Assembly: GCA_903940375.1 (NCBI GenBank)
Contig: CAJAKT010000316.1
Coordinates: 1-5,803, forward strand
Length of the DNA stretch: 5,803 bases
Source of the DNA: an uncultured bacterium
GTDB lineage: Bacteria; Actinomycetota; Actinomycetes; S36-B12
Direction: 5' to 3'
Shown one piece after another: positions 1 to 4,498 of the stretch. Made by a program: the position numbers and the translations under genes. Below the pieces are notes generated by a model, which was given only the letters and a program-made list of their open reading frames with translations, was not told the DNA's origin and searched no databases. Every line of letters starts with the position of its first letter. Within the stretch, counting starts at the first letter, position 1.

Positions 1-157
1 CCTTGGCGAGGCGCTCCAGCCACCCGGTACGCGCATAATGGGCCGCCAACGCCGGTGAGATGCCGTTCTGGCCGAGCAGGGCCAAGTCCAACGGCTGTTC
101 GTGGGAGACCTCACGAAGCAGCCCATTGATTAGGAAAGTGCTTCCTATGCTAGTCAC
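1..157 (-). CDS. AbiEi-family type IV antitoxin, N-terminal part (runs off the left edge)
   Basis: Partial gene leaving the window at base 1. The visible 52 residues contain INGLLREV, then LLGQNGISPALAAHY and ARTGWLERLAK. This order (short helix, helix-turn-helix with a GIS..LA..Y core, then a GWLER turn) is what I recognise from the N-terminal winged-helix domain of AbiEi antitoxins, which repress their own operon and neutralise the AbiEii nucleotidyltransferase toxin. The toxin gene would lie further left and is not visible. Start: I chose the GTG at 157 because a TATACT -10 ends exactly six bases before it, which fits a leaderless transcript. The same frame also opens at an ATG at 175 with only a weak ribosome binding site, so 1-175 is the alternative. 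The 5' end is much more AT-rich than the rest of the window, suggesting transfer. Family assignment is by eye from a short fragment. Confidence 0.6.
   Translation of the reverse strand, partial: MTSIGSTFLINGLLREVSHEQPLDLALLGQNGISPALAAHYARTGWLERLAK
131..147. promoter_or_regulatory. Inverted repeat, possible autoregulatory operator
   Basis: TAGGAA and TTCCTA are separated by AGTGC in the AT-rich stretch, just downstream of the candidate AbiEi promoter and inside the first codons. AbiEi-type antitoxins are known to bind inverted repeats in their own promoter region, so this is a possible operator. It is only six bases per arm and could be chance. Confidence 0.3.
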
Positions 158-163
158 TTTTGA

Positions 164-169
164 AGTATA
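164..169 (-). promoter_or_regulatory. Candidate -10 element (TATACT) for a leaderless AbiEi transcript
   Basis: On the minus strand TATACT is followed by TCAAAA and then GTG, placing the expected transcription start on the first base of the start codon. Leaderless mRNAs are common in actinobacteria. The -35 region is poor (TGCCAA with a 17-base spacer), so the promoter rests on the -10 alone. Confidence 0.4.
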
Positions 170-208
170 AAGCATTATCTAATCTCTTGGCATCGATGAA
201 GACGAGCA

Positions 209-319
209 TCAGCGGGTGGCGGGCGGGATCAGTATTCGGCGCCGGTGTCGACGACGCGGACCACGCGGTGCCAAGTCGACCCACCTCGGGCTGAGGTTCA
301 TGTCGACGAGGAACCTCAT
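209..319 (-). pseudogene. Broken DUF5615 (PIN-like) toxin remnant
   Basis: The ATG at 319 overlaps the stop of the upstream DUF433 gene (ATGA), the usual coupling in such pairs. The first 15 residues, MRFLVDMNLSPRWVD, match what I know of the start of DUF5615 proteins: a beta strand with an early acidic residue (D6) of the PIN-like active site, then NLSPRWV. After residue 15 the family pattern is lost: the frame continues as an arginine- and proline-rich tail and stops after 36 codons, whereas the family is usually about 110-120 residues. The other two frames do not restore the family either: one stops after about 15 codons, the other stays open into the AT-rich patch without matching. The gene therefore looks truncated by a deletion or junction near base 273, not by a simple frameshift. 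No active nuclease is expected from it. Confidence 0.65.
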
Positions 320-543
320 GCGGAGATCGGGATCTCGATCTCCTCGACTCGCCAGGCGGCGTACGCGAGGGCCTGCATCACGTCCTGCTCGTCAAGGTAC
401 GGGTAGGCGTCCAGGATCTCCGCGATGGACTTTCCCGCTGCGACGAGCCCCACAACGGTGCCGACCGTCACTCGGGTGCCGCCCACGCACGGCTTCCCGC
501 CCATCACGTCGATCGAGCGGGTCACGCGATCAAGTGGCGCCAT
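316..543 (-). CDS. DUF433 domain protein (VapB-like antitoxin)
   Basis: A 75-residue protein, the usual size for a stand-alone DUF433 domain. Visible motifs are the N-terminal beta strand DRVTRSIDVMGGKPCVGGTRVTV, seen here as SIDVMGGKPCV followed by GGTRVTV, then a helix with GKSIAEILDAYPYLDEQDVMQAL and a final YAAWR segment. These are the hallmarks of DUF433, a winged-helix-like fold found as the antitoxin partner of DUF5615 PIN-like toxins. The frame opens upstream at 600, but I chose the ATG at 543 because family homology starts there. No strong Shine-Dalgarno is visible. The gene overlaps by four bases the start of the broken DUF5615 remnant, so this looks like an antitoxin that has lost its toxin. 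It may still act as a small DNA-binding regulator. Confidence 0.85.
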   Translation of the reverse strand: MAPLDRVTRSIDVMGGKPCVGGTRVTVGTVVGLVAAGKSIAEILDAYPYLDEQDVMQALAYAAWRVEEIEIPISA

Positions 544-573
544 GCCTGGACGATAGCGCCAGGGGGCGTCACG

Positions 574-709
574 GGACACCGACGCTGGCGCCGGCATCAA
601 CCTCGGCGTTCAGGCGATCCTCATGCTCCTGGCACTGATCGCCATCATCATCACCGTCAAGAAGGACCGTTCCACGGTCATGATCTGTACCGGAGTGATC
701 ACCCGCTAG
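574..709 (+). pseudogene. C-terminal remnant of an unidentified membrane protein
   Basis: Reading to the TAG at 707-709, the plus strand encodes INLGVQAILMLLALIAII, then ITVKKDR and a short polar tail. This is one clear transmembrane helix with a positively charged exit, as at the end of a transporter. No start codon with a ribosome binding site precedes it, and upstream it runs into the 5' region of the oppositely oriented DUF433 gene, so only the C-terminal end survives. The left boundary given is approximate. The family cannot be named, and the frame could be chance, although a hydrophobic run this long is uncommon in out-of-frame GC-rich DNA. Confidence 0.35.
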
Positions 710-970
710 GAAGGAGGTTCACGCGGCCAGAAGCGGCACAGATCCGCGGCCGCCCCCAATCGGGCCATGACCACCTGAGAGCGACTTGCGCTCAGGTGAC
801 GACCTGGTGCTTGTGTCACAGGAACCCACCGCAGAGCGTTAACCAGGTAGGAGAAAGACAGCGACCCCACGGTCGCAGCGCGAAAGGGCGAGGAAAGGGC
901 GAGGACCGAACAAAGGAGACGAATCGGACGCATACCGGAGACGCTTATAATGCATCAAATACGTTGCAGC
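710..970. other. Gene-free stretch with orphan Shine-Dalgarno and hairpin
   Basis: I see no convincing gene here. It begins with AAGGAGGT (711-718), a near-perfect Shine-Dalgarno core lying right after the stop of the membrane-protein remnant, with no ATG, GTG or TTG at a usable distance. It also holds the hairpin at 772-798 and a TATAAT hexamer at 946-951 with no matching -35. One frame stays open across most of the region, but its composition (runs of R, P, H and T) is typical of a non-coding GC-rich frame. Confidence 0.5.
772..798. repeat. Strong hairpin (CACCTGAGAGC / GCGCTCAGGTG)
   Basis: Arms of 11 bases pair at ten positions (8 bp, one A/G mismatch, then 2 bp) around a five-base loop. 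No T-run follows on either strand, so it is not a canonical intrinsic terminator. An operator or an RNA structure in the remains of a lost gene are alternatives. Confidence 0.5.
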
Positions 971-976
971 GCAACG
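962..976 (-). terminator. Possible original terminator of tRNA-Thr
   Basis: On the minus strand, about 10 bases past the displaced tRNA 3' end, CGTTGC and GCAACG form a perfect 6-bp stem with a three-base loop, followed by TATTTGATG. This is a weak intrinsic-terminator-like structure in the right place for the original tRNA transcript. One stem arm lies within the att repeat, so the intact tRNA copy on the right keeps only that arm. Confidence 0.4.
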
Positions 977-1030
977 ACTTTCACGTGGGGCCGCCTCGGG
1001 GATTTGAACCCCGGACCTACGCATTACGAG
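971..1030 (-). repeat. Distal att repeat: displaced 3' fragment of tRNA-Thr(CGT)
   Basis: This copy aligns without gaps to 5668-5727, with differences only at 983, 985 and 987. Bases 988-1030 are identical and correspond to the tRNA from the first base of the anticodon loop to the 3' end. On the minus strand the acceptor arm is followed by CCCA (989-986), so a 3' CCA is encoded here but not in the intact copy. Past 1030 the similarity stops abruptly. It lacks the 5' half and cannot be a functional tRNA. Confidence 0.85.
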
Positions 1031-1266
1031 CCGTTCGCTGTCCCTCTAGGGCCACGCCCTTACTCGTGCATGCTCCGGCTTACCCCGACATATTCGGCCA
1101 TGCCTGCGCCTTGTTCCGGGGCATATCCGGGGCATTTCGAATGCGATCAGCCGAGTCGATGTGAAGCGCCCTGACGCTCCCCAACATCCGTGCCGCTCCA
1201 ATACTGGGCGCGGCCCTCGGAGCACGGCTGCGGCAGGTGGCGTCATGTACGACGTGGCACCCGTGA
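1031..1266. other. Gene-free end of the element with an 11-bp-period direct repeat
   Basis: This lies between the distal att repeat and the end of the transporter operon. No reading frame is convincing. TCCGGGGCAT occurs twice, at 1115-1124 and 1126-1135, one helical turn apart and about 85-105 bp inside the att repeat, a position where integrase arm-type sites are often found. No clear intrinsic terminator for the operon is seen after the stop at 1267. Confidence 0.45.
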
Positions 1267-2010
1267 CTATGCGGGCACGTTGCGGGGGTCGAACCCGAAG
1301 GGCAGTTCGAGCCGGTGGGCGCGCATCAGCCGGTCATCGAGCAAGAGGTCTCGAGTGGATCCGTCCGCCACAATGACGCCCCCGGACAGGATCAGCGACC
1401 GCGGGCACAGCTCGAGGGCGTAGGGCATGTCATGCGTCACCATGAGTACGGTGATGTCGAGGCTTCGGAGAATGTCTGCGAGCTCGCGGCGGCTGGCGGG
1501 ATCCAGATTGCTCGACGGCTCATCCAGGACGAGGATCTCGGGTCTCATCGCAAGGACCGTGGCCACCGCGACGCGCCGGCGCTGTCCGAACGACAAGTGG
1601 TGGGGCGGCCGATCCGAGAACTCGGCCATTCCCACGAGGTCAAGGGCCTCGTGGACCCGCTCCTCCAGTTCCGCTCCGGCCAAGCCAAGGTTTGCCGGCC
1701 CGAACGCGACGTCGTCATGGACGGTCGGCATGAAGAGCTGGTCGTCGGGATCCTGGAATACGACACCGACGCGACGGCGGATCTCGGGATAGTTCTCCTT
1801 CTCCACCGGGAGTCCGGCCACTTCGACCGTCCCCACACCTCCGGCGAGGAGGCCGTTCAGGTGGAGCACGAGTGTGGTCTTGCCCGCACCGTTGGGCCCG
1901 AGCAGGGCCACTCGCTCACCGCGCTGGATCTCCAGATCGACCCCGAAGAGGGCCTGGTAGCCGTCCGGGTAGGCGAAGGCCAGTCCCGCCACCTTCAGGC
2001 TCGCGGTCAT
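1267..2010 (-). CDS. cbiO: ECF transporter ATPase for nickel/cobalt uptake (CbiO/NikO)
   Basis: A 247-residue ABC ATPase, normal for a single EcfA/CbiO subunit. It binds the cytoplasmic coupling helices of CbiQ and hydrolyses ATP to drive metal import. Visible motifs in order: YPDG near residue 14 (A-loop), Walker A GPNGAGKTT at 38-46, Q-loop VFQDPDDQLF with Q86, signature LSFGQ at 139-143 (the variant common in this subfamily), Walker B ILVLDEP with catalytic E164, D-loop SNLD, and the switch histidine H193 in VTHD. All catalytic residues are present. Start: the frame is open to 2076, but the ATG at 2010 gives a normal N-terminus and its first base is the last base of the cbiQ stop (TGATG), implying translational coupling; no strong ribosome binding site precedes it. 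As the only ATPase in the operon it presumably acts as a homodimer. Metal choice cannot be read from this subunit. Confidence 0.95.
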   Translation of the reverse strand: MTASLKVAGLAFAYPDGYQALFGVDLEIQRGERVALLGPNGAGKTTLVLHLNGLLAGGVGTVEVAGLPVEKENYPEIRRRVGVVFQDPDDQLFMPTVHDDVAFGPANLGLAGAELEERVHEALDLVGMAEFSDRPPHHLSFGQRRRVAVATVLAMRPEILVLDEPSSNLDPASRRELADILRSLDITVLMVTHDMPYALELCPRSLILSGGVIVADGSTRDLLLDDRLMRAHRLELPFGFDPRNVPA

Positions 2011-2792
2011 CACTGCGTCCACAGCGCTGTGACCGCGACGGCCAGTCCGGCAATCGGAAGGATCATGGCGGTCCACCAGTCGGCCGCAGTCGTGGTCGCG
2101 GGCGTGAGTTCGGGCAGTCGTCCCGTGTATCCGCGGCTGAGCATCGCTAAGTGCACCCGCTCACCGCGCTCGTAGGACCGGATGAACAGCGAGCCAGCGG
2201 ACTGCGCGATCACGGGCCAGGACCGGATCCCCGTGGCCTCGAACCCGCGTGCCTCCCGTGCCAGCTTCATTCGGGACATCTCGTCGCCAACGACGTGTGT
2301 GTAGCGGAGCATGAAGCTGGCGATCTGGACGATCAAGGACGGAACCCGCAGGCGGTCCAGTCCGAGAAGGAGATCCCGCGCCGGCGTCGTCGCAGCGAGC
2401 AGGATGGAGCAGACCACGCCGAGCGTGCCCTTCACCAGAATGCCCCAGCCCGCCAGGAGGCCAGCCTGGGACAGGGTCAGCCCGAAGACCTCGACCGTCG
2501 GCCCGCTGCCGAAGAATGGCATCAGGAGGGCGAACAGCACGAACGGAACCTCGACCAGCATCCGCGGAAGGATCACGTGAGCCGGGATGCGCGCCAGCCG
2601 TGCCACCGCGACCAGGAACGCCGCGAAGACCCCGAAGGCCCAGAACTGCGATGGAGGCGTGGCGACGACGGTGAAGATGAAGGCCACCATCGCCACCACC
2701 TTCACCTCGGCTGGCAGCCGGTGCACCGGGGTGTGTCGATGGACGTATAACCGCTCGCCCGTGTCGTGTCCGTGCTGGTGGGGACTTGGCAC
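2010..2792 (-). CDS. cbiQ: ECF transporter transmembrane coupling protein (CbiQ/EcfT)
   Basis: A 260-residue integral membrane protein. Hydrophobic segments lie at about 31-65, 79-95, 109-136 and 240-258, with a polar cytoplasmic stretch between. The two coupling-helix motifs that insert into the ATPase grooves are visible: ARG at 181-183 in LAREARGF and SRG at 219-221 in LSRGYTG. These identify it as the T component linking the CbiM substrate unit to the CbiO dimer. The start is a GTG at 2792, two bases after the stop of the small-subunit gene and without a strong ribosome binding site, so it is probably translated by coupling. The N-terminus is histidine-rich (H5, H7, H9, H18, H20, H24), which could hold metal near the pore, though that is speculation. 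A 12-bp palindrome (2020-2031) lies in its last codons. Confidence 0.95.
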   Translation of the reverse strand: MPSPHQHGHDTGERLYVHRHTPVHRLPAEVKVVAMVAFIFTVVATPPSQFWAFGVFAAFLVAVARLARIPAHVILPRMLVEVPFVLFALLMPFFGSGPTVEVFGLTLSQAGLLAGWGILVKGTLGVVCSILLAATTPARDLLLGLDRLRVPSLIVQIASFMLRYTHVVGDEMSRMKLAREARGFEATGIRSWPVIAQSAGSLFIRSYERGERVHLAMLSRGYTGRLPELTPATTTAADWWTAMILPIAGLAVAVTALWTQ

Positions 2793-2794
2793 GG

Positions 2795-3139
2795 TCAGGC
2801 GTCGACGGAGTTCGTCGAGGCGGCCGTGTCGTCGCTAGCGGGCTTCTTGCCCTTGCCCAGCCACCAGAACAGCCCGAACGCGACGACGGCCATGACGGCG
2901 ACGCCAAGGATGCCGGCCAGTCCCACGGAGAGCCGCTCGGACTCGACACCGGCGATGCCGTAGTCGGCCGTGGGGAGACTGGCGTTCGCCGAGTCCTGGG
3001 CCGTTTCGATGAATCCCTGGTCCTCTGCGACCTTCTCGAGGCCATCCGGCGAACTGGAGGCGTAGAAGCTCACGAAACCGGCAATGAACAGCGAGACCAC
3101 GATGCCGACGCCGATGACGACCCACACGCTGCGCTTCAT
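2795..3139 (-). CDS. PDGLE-domain small membrane subunit of the nickel/cobalt ECF importer (NikN-type)
   Basis: A 114-residue protein with a transmembrane helix at about 5-25, an extracytoplasmic loop and a second helix at about 70-94, ending in a charged tail with GKGKK. The loop opens with SSSPDGLEKVAED (PDGLE at 31-35), the signature of the PDGLE family that serves as the N subunit in NikMNQO-type importers; classical CbiN belongs to a different family. A later PTADYGIAGV stretch also fits. N subunits pack against the M subunit and help metal loading. The ATG at 3139 overlaps the cbiM stop (ATGA), and AAGGGGG lies upstream on the minus strand. The frame stays open far upstream inside cbiM, but that part is out of frame with real coding. 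Its presence leans the system towards nickel, without proving it. Confidence 0.92.
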   Translation of the reverse strand: MKRSVWVVIGVGIVVSLFIAGFVSFYASSSPDGLEKVAEDQGFIETAQDSANASLPTADYGIAGVESERLSVGLAGILGVAVMAVVAFGLFWWLGKGKKPASDDTAASTNSVDA

Positions 3140-3852
3140 GCCGCGGCCCCCTTCCCGACGGGGTTGACTGTGAGCACCGTCGGCTTGGGCAGCCTGTCGT
3201 GCATGCCGTAGACCAAGTCCGGTCGCGTCAGGTAGACGGCCCCGACGGTGAGCGCGGTGATGATGCCCTCGCCGATACCGATGAGGATGTGCACCCCCAC
3301 CATGGCGAAGGTCACCGTCCCGACGGGAACCGTTCCGGTGCCGCCGATCGCGTACTCCAGGACGAAGGCAAGGGCCGAGACTGGGACGGACACCAAGCCG
3401 GCTAGGAAAGCGGCCGTCAGGACGGCTGGCCGGGAATTGCCGGCCATCTTCACAACGAGGCGGAACACGAACCACCCCACCACAGCGGTCACGAGACCCA
3501 TGTTGATGATGTTCAGACCGATAGCGCTCAATCCCCCGTCGGCGAACAGCAGGCCCTGAACGAGGATGACGACGCTGACCGCGAGGGCCCCCGCGTACGG
3601 CCCCACCAGGATGGCCGCAAGCGCGCCGCCGAGCAGATGACCGCTCGTTCCTGCTGCCACAGGGAAGTTGATCATCTGCATCGCGAAGACGAACACAGCG
3701 ACGAGGCCCGCCATCGGCGCTGTCTTCTCGTCGAGTTGTTTGCGTGCGCCGCGCAGGCAGATGACTATTCCGACGGCGGCTATCACGCCGGCGATCGCGC
3801 TGACAGGTGCGTTGATGAACCCGTCAGGGATATGCATAGCGGAGACGTGCAT
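3136..3852 (-). CDS. cbiM: ECF transporter S-component for Ni2+/Co2+ (CbiM/NikM)
   Basis: A 238-residue, highly hydrophobic protein, first gene of the operon. It is the metal-binding S component of a group I ECF importer. The signature MHIPDGF is at residues 6-12 and GTSGHLLGG at 68-76. In known NikM/CbiM structures the metal is held by the amino-terminal Met-His and a histidine at position 67; counting from the internal MHIPDGF, the histidine of TSGH falls exactly at 67 (H72 in the long form). Start: GGGAGGA (3863-3857) sits four bases before the ATG at 3852, which adds MHVSA, while the ATG at 3837 has no ribosome binding site but would give the functional Met-His terminus. I list the Shine-Dalgarno-supported start; processing or use of 3837 is possible. 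The PDGLE gene follows with an ATGA overlap. Nickel or cobalt cannot be decided from this protein alone. Confidence 0.96.
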   Translation of the reverse strand: MHVSAMHIPDGFINAPVSAIAGVIAAVGIVICLRGARKQLDEKTAPMAGLVAVFVFAMQMINFPVAAGTSGHLLGGALAAILVGPYAGALAVSVVILVQGLLFADGGLSAIGLNIINMGLVTAVVGWFVFRLVVKMAGNSRPAVLTAAFLAGLVSVPVSALAFVLEYAIGGTGTVPVGTVTFAMVGVHILIGIGEGIITALTVGAVYLTRPDLVYGMHDRLPKPTVLTVNPVGKGAAA

Positions 3853-3856
3853 GATG

Positions 3857-3863
3857 TCCTCCC
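3857..3863 (-). promoter_or_regulatory. Ribosome binding site of cbiM
   Basis: GGGAGGA on the minus strand is four bases from the ATG at 3852 and 19 bases from the ATG at 3837. It therefore favours the upstream start, even though the metal-binding N-terminus is encoded at the downstream one. Confidence 0.75.
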
Positions 3864-3888
3864 GGGCCGAGGTCTAAGCTCGATCCGA

Positions 3889-3917
3889 ACCTTATGACCT
3901 CATTTCAGTAACTGCAA
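3889..3917 (-). promoter_or_regulatory. Promoter of the cbiM operon
   Basis: On the minus strand TTGCAG (3917-3912) and TAAGGT (3894-3889) are separated by 17 bases. TAAGGT fits the actinobacterial TAnnnT -10 pattern. The expected start near 3882 leaves a leader of about 30 nt, too short for a cobalamin riboswitch, so control is more likely by a DNA-binding regulator. Confidence 0.6.
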
Positions 3918-3928
3918 ACTATTCGCAA
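3912..3928 (-). promoter_or_regulatory. Nur-box-like operator overlapping the -35
   Basis: The minus strand reads TTGCGA, five bases, TTGCAG. The reported Nur box of Streptomyces is tTGCaa-N5-ttGCAA; ten of the twelve defined positions agree here. Nur is a Fur-family repressor that shuts off nickel uptake when nickel is plentiful. The right half is the -35 hexamer itself, so bound protein would block RNA polymerase. This is inferred from one site by eye. Confidence 0.42.
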
Positions 3929-4489
3929 GAAGTGCCAAGGAGCGGTTTGAGGCTCTCCTGCGGCGACGATGGGCACGGCTTCACCCTCAGTGACGGCCCA
4001 GCCCAAAGCCCGCATGCGGGGCGTCCTGGATGATCATCGGCGTTGTCCATCAAGCTCGAGTGCGACAACTCACGCGAGATCTGGACCCGTCGGCGTCAGA
4101 GCAAAGGCGATCCCGTCCGACCAATGTTCGCCCAGCCGCTGGACGGCCTAACCGGTACCGGCCTGATCGACGTCGAGACAGCTGAAATGCACAACTGTCG
4201 AGGCCCCCAGCGCACAGGGCACGTGCCCGCCAGGGCACAGCCGCCCGTCGCGACGGTCAGCTCGCAGCTGCCACGCCCACGAGCGGCGCTACCGGCTGGG
4301 GTGCGGCGCTGCCTGACGTGGTCCGGGTGAGTCGAATGCGTGACACGAAGGTCCCCCATGTCGTTGACACAAGTAGAGGGACTCGGCGAGCCACTCACGG
4401 CACCCGGCCGGCCCGGTCCACGTCACGTGCATCAAGGGGGTGGGCTCGGGGGCGAGTTCGGGGGCGAGTCGCGCGGTCGTCAACGAATC
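3929..4489. other. Gene-free region between operon promoter and integrase, rich in palindromes
   Basis: I find no convincing gene on either strand; the open frames have random composition and no ribosome binding sites. Five perfect palindromes of 10-12 bp fall within 220 bp: 4009-4020, 4029-4038, 4152-4161, 4167-4176 and 4217-4228. A further inverted pair GTTGTC / GACAAC is at 4042-4047 and 4064-4069, and CAGGGCAC occurs at 4215-4222 and 4231-4238. The tandem 12-mer at 4446-4469 lies at the right end. Operators for element genes, or a transfer or replication site, are possible. Confidence 0.5.
4446..4469 (+). repeat. Tandem 12-mer TCGGGGGCGAGT x2
   Basis: Two perfect head-to-tail copies (4446-4457, 4458-4469), 30 bases before the integrase start. 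A degraded relative (CTCGGGGGCG followed by TTGGGGGCG) occurs in the integrase 3' end around 5588-5610. They could be integrase binding sites or a control element for the integrase; nothing proves either. Confidence 0.6.
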
Positions 4490-4495
4490 GGAGGA
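4490..4495 (+). promoter_or_regulatory. Ribosome binding site that decides the integrase start
   Basis: GGAGGA stands three to four bases before the GTG at 4499. The in-frame ATG at 4340 has no such site and would add 53 residues of glycine- and arginine-rich sequence unlike any integrase. Confidence 0.75.
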
Positions 4496-4498
4496 ATC

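Noticed and set aside
216..638. Long plus-strand open frame of 140 codons
   Set aside because: Arginine-, serine- and proline-rich shadow of the minus-strand DUF433/DUF5615 genes.
946..951. TATAAT as a plus-strand promoter
   Set aside because: No acceptable -35 at 16-18 bases and no gene downstream that needs it.
990..1030. Functional second tRNA-Thr at the left end
   Set aside because: Only the 3' half from the anticodon loop is present; no D arm or 5' acceptor strand follows on the right side.
2020..2031. Perfect palindrome CACAGCGCTGTG as an operator for cbiO
   Set aside because: It lies inside the last codons of cbiQ and isolated 12-bp palindromes are expected by chance in a window of this size.
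1315..2175. Long plus-strand open frame opposite cbiO and cbiQ
   Set aside because: Antisense shadow; its composition follows from the codon use of the real genes and no family is recognisable.
3853..4100. Cobalamin riboswitch upstream of cbiM
   Set aside because: No B12-box-like conserved core is visible on the minus strand, and the promoter leaves only about 30 nt of leader.
4043..4330. 95-codon frame in the gene-free region as a possible excisionase
   Set aside because: TTG start without ribosome binding site, no helix-turn-helix pattern, random composition.
4364..4369. TTGACA as -35 of an integrase promoter
   Set aside because: No TAnnnT-like -10 occurs at 16-18 bases downstream.
4340..4498. 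N-terminal extension of the integrase from the ATG at 4340
   Set aside because: The 53 extra residues are low-complexity, contain the translated tandem repeat and have no ribosome binding site; GGAGGA marks the GTG at 4499.
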